Origin: Paraburkholderia sp. FT54 | GTDB taxonomy: Bacteria; Pseudomonadota; Gammaproteobacteria; Burkholderiales; Burkholderiaceae | Reading direction: 5' to 3' | DNA length: 64,000 nt | Assembly (NCBI RefSeq): GCF_031585635.1 | Contig: NZ_CP134198.1 | Coordinates: 124,001-188,000, forward strand | Part shown: positions 24,082 through 33,651 of the stretch, in pieces | Layout of the letters: the number at the start of each line of letters is the position of its first letter | How positions within the stretch are numbered: the first letter of the stretch is position 1 | Made by a program: the position numbers and the translations under genes | The notes under the pieces: model-generated | What the model was told of the DNA's origin: nothing | Seen by the model: the letters and a program-made list of their open reading frames with translations, nothing else | Databases searched by the model: none

Positions 24082-25172
24082 ATGGCACCGACAACGGCTG
24101 CGCAGCGCCTGCAACGCATGAGAGATGACCTGAAAAACCTCGCCACGAGTGAAGAATACCGTCGCTGGCTGTACGAGTTGAAACAGCGCGTCGAGCGTGC
24201 CCGTCAGCGTGCCGCTGCCAGCGTGAACCGTGAGCTGATCAAGCTGTACTGGCAGATCGGCAGCGAGATTCTTCAGCGGCAGCAGAACCAGGGTTGGGGC
24301 GCGGGCGTCGTCGACCAGCTTGCGCGTGACCTCAAGGCCGCGTTTCCGGACATGCGCGGGTTCTCGCCGCGCAACCTGAAGTACATGCGTGCGCTCGCAC
24401 AAGCGTTTCCGCAGCCGGAATTTGTGCAACAGCCCGTTGCACAATTACCGTGGTCGCACGTTGTGACACTGCTCGACAAGCTGGACGACGTACGGCAGCG
24501 GCTTTGGTATGCGGAAAAGTCCCTTGAGCATGGCTGGTCGCGCAGCGTGCTGACCATGCAGATCGAGACGGCCGCCCATGTGCGTGCCGGCAGCGCCGTC
24601 ACGAATTTCGCCGACCGGCTGCCACCTTCGCAGTCCGATCTCGCGCGCGACGCGCTGAAGGATCCGTATATCTTCGACTTCCTCGGCCTGGCCGAGAACG
24701 CCCAGGAGCGCGACATCGAGCGCGCGCTCACACAGCACATCACCCAGTTCCTGCTCGAGCTCGGCGCGGGGTTTGCGTTTGTCGGACGCCAGTACCGGCT
24801 GGAGGTCGGCGGCGACGAGTTTTTCATCGACCTGCTTTTCTACCACCTCAAGCTGCGCTGCTATGTCGTCGTCGAACTGAAAACGACACCGTTCAAGCCC
24901 GAATATGCGGGCCAGCTGAACTTCTACCTGTCCGCGATCGATGCGCAGGTCAAGGCGCCCGAGGACCAGCCGACCATCGGCCTGCTGCTGTGCAAGGAAA
25001 AGAACCGGCTCGTGGCGGAATATGCGCTGCGCTGCGCGGCGTGGCCAAGCCGATGGGCGTGGCCGAGTACCAACTCATGCGCGAGGTGCCCCCGTCGCTT
25101 AAGCCGGGCCTGCCGACCATCGATCAGATCGAGGCCGAACTGCGTCCCGACCTGCCAGACGGCAGTGCGTAA
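24082..25172 (+). pseudogene. DUF1016/YhcG-type PDDEXK nuclease, frameshifted near the 3' end
   Basis: The N-terminal DUF1016_N helical domain (SVNRELIKLYWQIGSEILQR, FSPRNLKYMRALAQAFP, LPWSHVVTLLDKL) is followed by the PDDEXK nuclease core (FAFVGRQYRLEVGGDEFFID, then LLFYHLKLRCYVVVELK with the E-x-K). A 5-base tandem duplication of TGCGC near 25030 (GCGCTGCGCTGCGC) shifts the frame; the natural end PKPMGVAEYQLMREVPPSLK lies in the other frame and stops at 25172. In the shifted frame the protein would run on to 25221 with an unrelated tail. The catalytic core is intact, so activity is not ruled out. Confidence 0.85.
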
Positions 25173-25217
25173 ACATCATCGGGCAACGCCCGCCCACGCC
25201 GGTTTGACCAGCAGATA

Positions 25218-26682
25218 TTAGCGCCGAAGACTGAAAAGCCGCAGCAGTTCGTTACGCAACCCGGAAATATCGAGGACATGCTGCGCGCGCGTGACCGCCA
25301 CGTAGAGCAGGCGCAGCTCATCGTCGTCCGGCATCGGGCTGCCGTCGGCACCGCGCAGGCGGAAATCGTTCGCCACCCTGACCCGCTTCCATTCGAGGCC
25401 CTTCGCGCGGTGGACAGTCGAGATCACATAGTCGGCGCCGCCATCCGCCACCGAGCGCTGCGCCAGGGCCCGCAGATAGCCAGTACCGAGTTCATCGACG
25501 ATCCGCACCACTGGGAGCAGGTCCTGGCCAAACGCACTGCGCGCAAACGCCTGTGCGTCGCTCCACGTCTCGAACAGCGAAAACGCCGCCGGGCGGAACG
25601 CGCGCTGGCCGGCCAGCAGCCGGTCCGCGCCATCGGCGTACGCGAGAATCTCGGCCGGACTCATCCGGATCGCCGGGCGATGTCCCGCCTCGAGTCCCGC
25701 GGCAAACTGCCAGATCGCCGTGACGTTCTTCCGGCACAGGATCGCGTCGACCGGCGGCGCTATCGCGGGATCGTCCACCAAGATCGAGCCGATGGTCGCC
25801 TGTCCCCGGATAGGCGTGCGCTCACCGAGCAGTGCGAGCAGTCGGCTGGCAAGCGCCGCAAACGTGGCGCCAAAGCGGAACGACTCCGTGAGCGCGCATT
25901 CGGGCGCGTCGATCTGCGCCATCGCATTGACCGCGCCCCGCCACTCATAGATCTGCTGGTACGGGTCGCCCACGTAGATGATCTGCGCGTGGCGCTGCCG
26001 GCCGACGACCGACAGCATGACACCGTCGCTGTCCTGCGCCTCGTCGAACAGGAGGTAGTCGGCTTCAATGCGTGGCTCTGAGAGCGCCCAGAGCTTCAGG
26101 AGCACGTCAGGCGAAACGGCACTCACCGCGCGCGGACCCGCCCTCTTCCCACAGGCGCCTGACGTAAGGCAGCAGGTAGAGGCGCAGTTGCGCGGCCACC
26201 GCATCGTCGATCTTTTCGTCGACGACGATATGCTGGACTGCCGGCTCGATGTCAGCGGACCGGCAGTACCGGTCCCGCCCATCGGCGATCATCCGCCCGA
26301 TCTCGAACGGGGTGACCTCGACGGCCTTGCCCGTCACCGTTCGCACTTCCAGCGCGCCAAGCCCGTAACGTGCAGCCAGTTCATGCGGTGGCTCGCCATG
26401 AAGACTCATCCTGTTTCGCAGCGATGGGCTGACGGATGCCCACGCCAGCGAATGCATCGTCCTGGAGTCGACGTGAGGCGGGAATCGCCGGGCGGCGCTT
26501 GCTGCGATTTCACGGTTGAACGCGAGATACATGCCGCGCCGCTGGTCGAACTGTTGGGCCACGAGTTGCAGCGTGGAGGTCTTGCCCGCGCCAGCAAATG
26601 CCTTGATCTTCAGGTCCCCGGCGCCACCCGCCGCCGCGATCACGGCCTCCTGCTCCGCCGTTGGAGTAAAGGTCCTCTTCAC
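25218..26682 (-). pseudogene. UvrD/PcrA-like superfamily 1 helicase, frameshifted
   Basis: Begins at a GTG (VKRTFTPTAEQEAVIAAA) with Walker A KAFAGAGKTSTLQ, then continues to LRLYLLPYVRRLWEEG. A frameshift near 26120-26135 separates this from the rest: DYLLFDEAQDSDGVMLSV (motif II), IIYVGDPYQQIYEWRGAVNA (motif III region) and the C-terminal ISTVHRAKGLEWKRVRVAND and LLYVAVTRAQHVLDISG (motifs V-VI). Total length of about 488 codons is right for small UvrD-like helicases. It is convergent with the DUF1016 nuclease gene, which ends 45 bases away. Confidence 0.85.
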
Positions 26683-26839
26683 GCGGTACCAGACCTCATG
26701 CGCGCTTGCTCCTGGCGATGTCAAATTGCTGATTCTCGCACGGCCCGCCGTCGATCGGGCGCCCGATCGACGGCAGAACACTTCCGCGTTTGACCACAGC
26801 AGACGTCCCATCTGGCGTTCCAAAAACTGACAGCGCCTG

Positions 26840-27268
26840 TCACGTCTCAACAAGCTCGAGCCCGTTCTCCGCACACCATTGCCTCAGCGCGCTTTCGACA
26901 GCATCGGCTTCAAACGCATACCAGCGCTCGAGAACGCCTTTACGCTCCAGCAAATCCTTGAATCGCGCATAAGCCCCCTGCCGCCGGAAAAATCCTTCGA
27001 CCTGGTCGTAACACGCAGGCAATTCCTGCCCGACAAAGCGCAACGCGAGACGTCCTCCCAGATCGAGCTCGTTCTTATGCGGTATCTCAAGGTAGCGGTC
27101 GGACGTTTCAATGTCGTCAGGAAGCTCCTCGTCGAACGCGTCGCTGGAATCGGAAATCCAATAGATTTTGCCCGTATCGAGCGAGACATACGCGTTATGC
27201 TCCGTTGGTGCCCCGTAGCTGACGAAGTCGAAAGCCATAGAAAGATCGTCGTGCCTGACTGCGACCAT
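26840..27268 (-). CDS. hypothetical protein, UPF0158-like
   Basis: Intact frame of 142 aa starting at an ATG with GGGAGG upstream. Sequence blocks VSLDTGKIYWISDSSDAFDE and DRYLEIPHKNELDLGGRLAL, plus a C-terminal ALRQWCAENGLEL, are typical of the UPF0158 family, which has no established function. Acidic, soluble, no membrane segment. It precedes the helicase pseudogene on the same strand. Confidence 0.75.
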   Translation of the reverse strand: MVAVRHDDLSMAFDFVSYGAPTEHNAYVSLDTGKIYWISDSSDAFDEELPDDIETSDRYLEIPHKNELDLGGRLALRFVGQELPACYDQVEGFFRRQGAYARFKDLLERKGVLERWYAFEADAVESALRQWCAENGLELVET

Positions 27269-27365
27269 GGCTGTCCTCCCACAGGTTGTAAGGTTCGGGC
27301 AGCCGCGTTGGCAACCGGCTCAAGGACAGGGTTGGCCCCGCGTCTTGCCGCATCGGCTACGCGAC

Positions 27366-27941
27366 TCAAAGCTCTTCGCCCGGGTCAGCGAGATCGAGCC
27401 GGAACTGCCATCCTTCCATGCTCATCAGCATTCGCCCAAGATCGTTCCACGAGACCTGCCTGCCGTCGACCACCACAAGTGGCAAATGCCCTGCCTGCGA
27501 CTCGTCCCATTCGATACGCCCGCGCACCGTGCTGTCGATGATCTGGTACTCATGAAAATCGATGTGCCTGACCGACAGTGCGCGACGAATCTTTTCGACG
27601 AGTCGCCCGAGCAGCACGAACACATCATCGTCGGCTTCGCCGATCAGCTGGAACCGGTAGCCAGCTGGAATTTCTCCGCGAAGCTCAAAGCCATCCAGAG
27701 CAATCCGGTCGCCCAGGAGGCGGAGCTGGAAATGGAACTGGTGGGACTCCCCCTGGCAGTCGATCATCCGGATGGGGTCAAGTCGCACGTTCTCGAAATC
27801 GGTGAGTCCGGTGGACTCGGCAATCCTGGCATTGAAGCACGAAGTGCAGAGCAACTCATAGCTGCCATCGCCGGAGCCGCAGTGGATGGTGTCCCAGGGC
27901 GGCGTCTGGTTGCCACATTGTTCGCATCGCTCGTGTGCCAT
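27366..27941 (-). CDS. hypothetical protein with N-terminal zinc-finger-like cysteines
   Basis: Frame of 191 aa; the start MAHERCEQCGNQTPPWDTIH is chosen because the cysteine motif begins there. CxxC near residues 6-9 and a second CTSC near 32-35 suggest a small zinc ribbon. The remainder (ENVRLDPIRMIDCQGESHQF, HFQLRLLGDRIALDGFELRG) resembles a conserved domain of unknown function (possibly DUF7713). It probably belongs with the preceding genes to an accessory cargo block. No function can be given. Confidence 0.65.
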   Translation of the reverse strand: MAHERCEQCGNQTPPWDTIHCGSGDGSYELLCTSCFNARIAESTGLTDFENVRLDPIRMIDCQGESHQFHFQLRLLGDRIALDGFELRGEIPAGYRFQLIGEADDDVFVLLGRLVEKIRRALSVRHIDFHEYQIIDSTVRGRIEWDESQAGHLPLVVVDGRQVSWNDLGRMLMSMEGWQFRLDLADPGEEL

Positions 27942-28981
27942 GTCGTGCCTGCTGTAACGGTTCTTCCTGCGATTGCTGCGAGGTTGGATTCCGGTTGCCG
28001 TCTGTGCCGGCACTATTCGTCGCACGGTGCGGCAACATGCAGCCCGACGAAGCTGCGATGATGTGCGCAGGAACTGGCGAACGGATGCCGCCATTTTGAC
28101 AGAGACCGCGAGCAGCGCCTAACTGGCGCCGAGCGCCTTGCGCCGCCTGACCGGTAAGGCGACACGCCATCCAGGATCGACGCGTTCGATGAGGTCATTC
28201 CCAAACGGTGGCTTCCATGAGGACGCGCTACAGGCCTGATATGCCCGGATCTCGGTAGCCGGCATCACTTCGCCCTAAAACATGGTAGACATCCGAACTA
28301 AAATTCCATCATTTCTTTTATGTCAAATTAAATAGGATTCCTAAGTACATTACTCCGATGTCGTTGGTTTGCATAAAACTGTCCCCGCTTTCTGCATAAT
28401 TTTGTTCCCAGCCCTACTTCGTCGCGTGCAAATGCGGTGTCTGCATGGTCGATGTTCGCCAGCCCGTGATCAATGCGTCGAACGCCACGTTGAGCTCCCA
28501 CTTCATCGCCATAACGTGCATGTGGTGAGCGGTGCGTCCCGGACCCACTCGCGGCAAACGACCGTTGGAGAAGACACAAAATGACTTCGGGCGTCTGGCT
28601 GAGGAACAAGATGCTGCAGAATTTCTTGAAGTAAATTTGTTCCCGCTGACCCGCGCTGCGGTTGTTTCACCGCAGTCTCACGGGAACAAAATTGTGCAAT
28701 CCAGCGACCGATGAATTCCTTAATATTGCTCATGCCATCCCGGGCACGGCAACGTGTCGATACTAACGAAAGAACAGGTCCCGCTCCACGTGTTGCGCCC
28801 AAAACTCTTCCGCCAATACGCAACGCACACGATTTCGTAACCCGATCGGCAGTTGCTCCGCACACTGAGTGACCATGGAGCGTGGCTGAACAGACTTCCG
28901 CTGTGAATGAGGCCAGTTTTTTGCGAACGGACGAATCCTTCGCGAGGCCGCGTCGGCGACCGGTCTTCTGGCATGGGCAAG
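27942..28981. other. 1-kb region without a recognisable gene
   Basis: No convincing coding sequence on either strand. It contains a short palindromic element, TTTGTTCCCG (about 28636) and CGGGAACAAA (about 28680), and a related GGGACAG/TTTTGTTCCC motif near 28380-28410, which look like decayed insertion-sequence ends. A 28720-28865 minus-strand stretch (SGYEIVCVAYWRKSFGRNTW) has protein-like wording but no start, and I could not assign it. Confidence 0.5.
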
Positions 28982-30130
28982 CTAGATTGCCTCGCGTACC
29001 CTGTCGCGCAGTCTGGAAAGCTGGATGTGCCGGCCGGCACGGGCCTTTTCCAGCGCCTCCGGACTGATGTCGGTGCCGAAAATCTGAAGGGTCGTGGCCT
29101 TCGCGCGGTGACCCAGGTATTCAAGCAGACAGATGGCAATCGAATACACCTCTTCCCCGGTCGCGCACCCCGGTACCCAGATCCGGAGGGTGGAACTCGT
29201 GTCACCCTCGCCCATGAAACGCGGGAAAACACTCTGGGTCAGCGCTTCGAAGGTTTCCGGGTCACGAAAGAATTCGGTGACGTGGATGAGCAGGTCCCGG
29301 CCCAACGCCAGCGTTTCCGCAGGCTCTGATTCGAGCACCGAAATATAATCGGGCAATGAAACAAGCTGGCGCAACGCCATCCGCCGGGACAATCGGCGTT
29401 GGATGGTGTCGTGCTTGTAACGGGTGAAGTCAATGTTGCATGCGCTCTGGAGCAGGCGAAAGATCGGACGCAGACTCGCTTCTGACGCATGGGCCGGCTC
29501 TTCCTTCAGACCCGGCGCCGTCGTCAACCGAGGGTTTTGCCTGATTCGCGTCATTTCTCTTGCGATTTCACGGGGCGCCAGTACTCGGTCGACGCGGCCC
29601 AGGCCAATCGCGGCGCGTGGCATGCCGTTAAAGATCGCCGATGCGTCCTGAGCGAACGTGATTCCTCCTTCAGCCTGCACCGCCTTAAGACCGAGCGCGC
29701 CGTCCGATCCGCTGCCGGAGAGAATGATGCCTATGGCGTCGGAGCCTTGGTCTCTGGCCAACGAGTCCAACAGATCATCAATTGGCATCGGCGGTCCAAG
29801 CGTTTCGTCGCGCGGTCGCAACCGGATCTGACGGTCGACCACGAACATGCGCTTATTCGCAGGAATCGTATAGAGGTGGTCCACCTGGATCGCCATGCCC
29901 TCGACGGCTTCCTGTACCGGCATGGCCACGCGTTAAGCCAGGATTTCAGGGAGTAGGCTGCGTCGGGATGGGTCGAGGTGCTGCACGATGAGAAACGCCA
30001 TGCCGCTCACGGCCGGCACTTCGGACATCAGTTCGGAAACTGCTTCAAGTCCACGCGCAGACGCGCCGATGCCGACGACGGGAAACGCCGGCGGCGCTGC
30101 TTCATTTTCCGGCGTGGCAAAATTATTCAT
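28982..30130 (-). pseudogene. CheB-CheR fusion protein, interrupted and C-terminally truncated
   Basis: The N-terminal CheB methylesterase domain has FPVVGIGASARGLEAVSELM, where the active-site serine of GIGAS is kept, and the HLDPSRRSLLPEIL block; an in-frame TAA at codon 66 (29933-29935) then interrupts it. The same frame continues with AMPVQEAVEGM, GIILSGSGSDGALGLKAVQA and the CheR methyltransferase part (RDLLIHVTEFFRDPETFEAL, LRIWVPGCATGEEVYSIA). It ends abruptly after TDISPEALEKAR, so most of CheR and any PAS or kinase modules are lost. Such hybrids normally act with a sensor kinase; this one looks dead. Confidence 0.85.
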
Positions 30131-30276
30131 CGTGTCTCCGTTCCAGGAAAGCGTCACCATTTGCGCAACTTCGTCGCGACCTGGGCAGCCGCTACCGGCC
30201 TCCCCCGTTTGCACTGCCACTGTCGCTGTGAAGGTCTGAGTGCGTCGCCTTTCAACGAGCAAGTCCAGTGCCACTC

Positions 30277-30495
30277 TTAAATGCTCTGGGGATCGGCCGA
30301 GGTAGGGGCAGCAGATTCGGCAGGAGATTCCGGAAGCAGCCCGTCAAGCCGTTCCTGCCCGTCAGCCCAGGCGGCCATTGCCTGCTTGAGGATCCACCCG
30401 CGGGAGCGATCAAGGCGGGCCGCAAGCTGATGCACTTTTTCAGCCAGACATACAGGAACGTGTGCGGTGAGCACCCTCGCGGTTGCGCTGGGCAC
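30277..30495 (-). CDS. CopG-type ribbon-helix-helix protein
   Basis: Small protein of 72 aa read from a GTG with AAAGG at the right distance (PSATARVLTAHVPVCLAEKV and QLAARLDRSRGWILKQAMAA). The pattern of a short beta strand, two helices and SRGWILKQA is that of plasmid-type RHH antitoxins. No ParE-like toxin gene follows immediately; the downstream gene is the broken CheB-CheR, so the partner is lost or the protein acts alone. An upstream ATG (30582) lacks a ribosome-binding site. Confidence 0.75.
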   Translation of the reverse strand: MPSATARVLTAHVPVCLAEKVHQLAARLDRSRGWILKQAMAAWADGQERLDGLLPESPAESAAPTSADPQSI

Positions 30496-30871
30496 GGCGT
30501 TGCCTTTCGTTGCCTGATGAGGCAGGGCATTGGGAGAGCGAACCCGACTCGCTGCCGGATGCCCCGACACGGATAGGATCATTCTAATCGAAACGATCTG
30601 AATCGATTAACCCGGCGGCCGGCAAGGAGCCGTAAAGGCTCATTGCCCGCGACGATCGATGTACAGATTAATGTTGTGCCTTACAAAATTCAAGTTGAGG
30701 CGATTAGCCTCTGGCGCGATCGCACGGGTCGGCATGCGGTGGAGCGGCTCTAGCCTGACACGTTTTGCGCAAGCGGCCGAGGCCAGGCTCCTTATTACCG
30801 ACTCGCACGTCGTCGCGCGCTGGACCATTTTTTAAATGTGATATGCCTACGCCTGGCCTCGATTCGGAACG
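30496..30871. other. region without a recognisable gene
   Basis: Holds the upstream region of the RHH gene and the downstream flank of the catalase gene. No coding signal stands out on either strand. Confidence 0.5.
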
Positions 30872-30901
30872 GGCCGCCACGCGTGTCACCGCGTGGCGGC
30901 C
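30872..30901 (-). terminator. 12-bp perfect stem-loop after the catalase gene
   Basis: GGCCGCCACGCG and its exact complement CGCGTGGCGGCC enclose a 6-base loop 54 bases past the catalase stop. No T run follows, so it is a strong hairpin of terminator or mRNA-stabilising type. Confidence 0.55.
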
Positions 30902-30954
30902 GGCACCCGGGGGAAGCGGCAGCGACAGAATTGCCGCCTCTCAGACGGGAATCC

Positions 30955-31827
30955 CTAGCTCGCCTGTCCCACACCGAGGTCGGCACCCGTGGTCGGATCG
31001 GATGATGCGTCGGAAGCCGTGCGTGACGCCATTGCCTGAAGCACCCTCACATCCTTCTGGGATACGTTGACCGTGGCCATGCCGTCGCCGCCATCAACCG
31101 CGGGCTCGGGCGAGTCGACAAATTCCCACTCCGGTCCTTCGTTCCAGGGCCCGCGCGGCGCGTCGTCGCCTTTCGACATGTTGTAATACACGCTCGTGAA
31201 TTCGGGCACGCCCGGCAGTTTGCCCTGCGGAAAGTTCGGCTGGATAGAATGCAACGCTTTCTCGAACGATTTCTGATGGGCAATCTCCCGCGTCATGAGA
31301 AACCCAAGCGTTTCCTTGATGCCTGGATCATCGGTGACGTTGATCAGTCGTTCGTAAACGATCTTGGCGCGCGCCTCTGCCGCTATGTTCGACCGGAGAT
31401 CGGCGGTTGGATCGCCGATCGTGTCCACGTACGAGGCACACCACGGCACTCCGGCCGAATTCGTCAATGCCGGTCCGCCGCCATAGAGCAGCGCGGTCGT
31501 GTGGGAGTCGTTTCCACCGCCAGTCATTGAACGGTACAGTTCGGCCTCCGCTTCGACCGCTTCGGCAAGTTGACCTTTTGCGCTCTTGTTGAGCATCGCA
31601 ACGATCGATCCGACAATTTCCAGGTGACTCATTTCCTCTGTCGCAATGTCGAAAAGCAGATCCTTGCGACCCGGATCGTCTTCGCCAATCGCCTGCGTGA
31701 AGTAGCGACACGCTGCGCCGAGTTCGCCCTGAGGCCCGCCGAACTGTTCGAGAAGAAGGTTGGCAAGACCAGGGTTGGGCGCCGCGACGCGAACCGTGTA
31801 TTGCAGACGTTTGTTATGGATAAACAT
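30955..31827 (-). CDS. manganese (non-heme) catalase
   Basis: Dimanganese catalase of 290 aa that disproportionates hydrogen peroxide. The start MFIHNKRLQYTVRV follows a GGAG motif; an upstream ATG would add 21 residues not found in the family. Metal-ligand motifs are visible: EQFGGPQGELGAACRY, IATEEMSHLEIVGS (Glu and His), EARAKIVYERL and MTREIAHQKSFEKAL (His). Length and the C-terminal extension rich in acidic and Gly residues are normal. It sits beside a run of stress-associated genes, which suggests a role in oxidative or desiccation stress survival. Confidence 0.95.
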   Translation of the reverse strand: MFIHNKRLQYTVRVAAPNPGLANLLLEQFGGPQGELGAACRYFTQAIGEDDPGRKDLLFDIATEEMSHLEIVGSIVAMLNKSAKGQLAEAVEAEAELYRSMTGGGNDSHTTALLYGGGPALTNSAGVPWCASYVDTIGDPTADLRSNIAAEARAKIVYERLINVTDDPGIKETLGFLMTREIAHQKSFEKALHSIQPNFPQGKLPGVPEFTSVYYNMSKGDDAPRGPWNEGPEWEFVDSPEPAVDGGDGMATVNVSQKDVRVLQAMASRTASDASSDPTTGADLGVGQAS

Positions 31828-32317
31828 GGTGCTTCTCCGGTGACCGGCACGATTGAATCCTCCATCACCGTCGTTGCGCTTCATGCGCAACCATCACCCG
31901 GCATGAGTGGAGGCTTTCGCAGCCGTAGGTTAGGCCGGACAGCGGCGCGGACCTGAAGCGTCGCACCACACCCAGAGATGGGCGCCCGGTTCTCAGAGCA
32001 GAATCGCTCTGGCAAGATCGACGGCGGTATTGCCGTGCACGGCATTCGCTGCCTGGAGAGAGATTGAGCACGCGCTGTGCCTGTCTGTATTGATCGCGTT
32101 GCGCAGTCGCGCGCTCGGCGCATCTGGCGGACGTGTCGTAACTATCGACACCTGGACATCCCACGAATGACAAAGCGCAAAGCAGATTCCGCTTCGCTGG
32201 GGGACGCTCGCGGCGAAATCGTCTGCAAAGCTCAATTCGACATGAGCGTTGCCACGCAATTGGTTGCCAGCCCAACTTAGGGCGCGTCGGGAACAGCCGT
32301 TGCGCGGATCAGATGTC
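31828..32317. other. intergenic region between divergent genes
   Basis: Lies between the minus-strand catalase and the plus-strand membrane-protein gene and should contain both promoters. A short minus-strand stretch ending GNTAVDLARAILL (stop near 31997) has protein-like wording, but no complete gene can be supported. Confidence 0.45.
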
Positions 32318-33091
32318 ATGGGCACAAGCAAACCCGTGTTCAATCCCACCGATCGTCAACGTTACGGGCCAACCATGAAAGTCCTTACCACGCAGAGCGG
32401 ATTACCCCGTCTTTCCTGGGGCTCCGTGATCGCGGGTGTCATCCTCTCGCTGATTGTCTATCTGATGCTCAGCGTGCTTGGCGCAGCAATCGGCACGTCG
32501 GCTCTCTCCCCTATTTCACGACCCAATCCTTTGCAAGGGTTTGGCTTCGGCTCTGGCGCTTATCTGATCGTGATGACCGTTATCGCCGTCTTCATTGGTT
32601 CTTATTTTGCGGGACGCTGCGCGCCTGTGCTCGGGTGGCTCCACGGACTGCTCGCGTGGGCGGTCATGATTCTGATGGTTATCTACGGAGCGACGTCTCT
32701 GGTCGGAAGCGCGGTGAGCGCGGCCGGAAGTGTTGCATCGAGCAGCGCGACGGTCGGCGCAGCGGCCAACCCATCCAATCCTGCCGGCGCCATGGCGGGA
32801 TCGTTGACGCAGCGCGTTCAAGGCGCAATCGCCTCCGCGACGGCCGAGGCGCCAAGTCCGCAAGCTGACGCTGACGCAAGGCAGGCGGCGGACACTGCCG
32901 CGCGGAACGTGGCGCGCGCCTCGTGGTTTTCGTTTGCAGCGCTCGTTGTGGGCGCAATTATCTCGATCGTGTCGGGTCATGCCGGGTTTCGCCACCAGCC
33001 GCCCTTCGAGGAAGCGGGCGGCGCATCGACAGACGATCCTCTCGTGCGCCGCAACGCCACACGCGTTGTGCCCGGCCGGCCGGTTGCCTGA
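32318..33091 (+). CDS. hypothetical membrane protein
   Basis: Protein of 257 aa with four predicted membrane segments: SVIAGVILSLIVYLMLSVLG, GAYLIVMTVIAVFIGSYFAG, LLAWAVMILMVIYGATSLVG and SFAALVVGAIISIVSGHAGF. The LPRLSWGSVIAGVILSLIVY opening is conserved in a family of proteobacterial proteins of unknown function often found near stress and plasmid genes. The start is uncertain: 32318 or 32375 are both possible and neither has a good ribosome-binding site. It heads the plus-strand stress gene run. Confidence 0.75.
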   Translation: MGTSKPVFNPTDRQRYGPTMKVLTTQSGLPRLSWGSVIAGVILSLIVYLMLSVLGAAIGTSALSPISRPNPLQGFGFGSGAYLIVMTVIAVFIGSYFAGRCAPVLGWLHGLLAWAVMILMVIYGATSLVGSAVSAAGSVASSSATVGAAANPSNPAGAMAGSLTQRVQGAIASATAEAPSPQADADARQAADTAARNVARASWFSFAALVVGAIISIVSGHAGFRHQPPFEEAGGASTDDPLVRRNATRVVPGRPVA

Positions 33092-33122
33092 TCGGTCGAA
33101 TTGACCATTTGCAGGAGTCGCC

Positions 33123-33596
33123 ATGACCGACAGCAACGAAACTCCCGACGCGTGCGCCTTAACCGCCGGAACTCAAAGCGTGACCGCGACTGAGCAGCGA
33201 CTGCATGTTGGCGTGTCGGAGCATGAAACTGCGAGCGTGCGCGTTCACACGATCGTTCATAAGGATCTGCAGGACATTCCCGTCGTACTGAAACGTCGTC
33301 TCGTCTCAATACATCGCGTTCCGGTCAACCGGTGGGTAGATACCGAGTTCGAGCCGGTTCGGAACGGCAATCAATTGATTGTGCCCGTCTTCGAATATGT
33401 GCCGGTGACCGAATTGAAGCTGATGCTGAAAGAAGAGATTCATATCGTTGTTGAAGAAACAGAAGAAACGAGCGTGCATCAGGCCGAGGTGCAGCGGCAG
33501 GAAGTTGTGGTGGAACGGCGAACCGGAACAGAAGGAGACTGGATCGCGCAACCCGCGGCGCCGTCCTCCCAAGATGGTGAGCAGTCGACGTTTTGA
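33123..33596 (+). CDS. YsnF/AvaK-type protein (DUF2382)
   Basis: Protein of 157 aa containing one DUF2382 unit (LHVGVSEHETASVRVHTIVH, then VVLKRRLVSIHRVPVNRWV and EEIHIVVEETEETSVHQAEV). GGAGTC precedes the ATG. The family is widespread in stress-related clusters (YsnF of Bacillus); its molecular function is unknown. It is followed by a second DUF2382 protein, and the pair presumably acts together. Confidence 0.82.
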   Translation: MTDSNETPDACALTAGTQSVTATEQRLHVGVSEHETASVRVHTIVHKDLQDIPVVLKRRLVSIHRVPVNRWVDTEFEPVRNGNQLIVPVFEYVPVTELKLMLKEEIHIVVEETEETSVHQAEVQRQEVVVERRTGTEGDWIAQPAAPSSQDGEQSTF

Positions 33597-33651
33597 GAGC
33601 AGGCATACATCCTGGCTGAAGTTTGGCCACTCACCATCTTGGAGTATCACA

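Noticed and set aside
27942..28981. A further protein-coding gene in the gene-free 1-kb region
   Set aside because: Only frame fragments without start, ribosome-binding site or family motifs.
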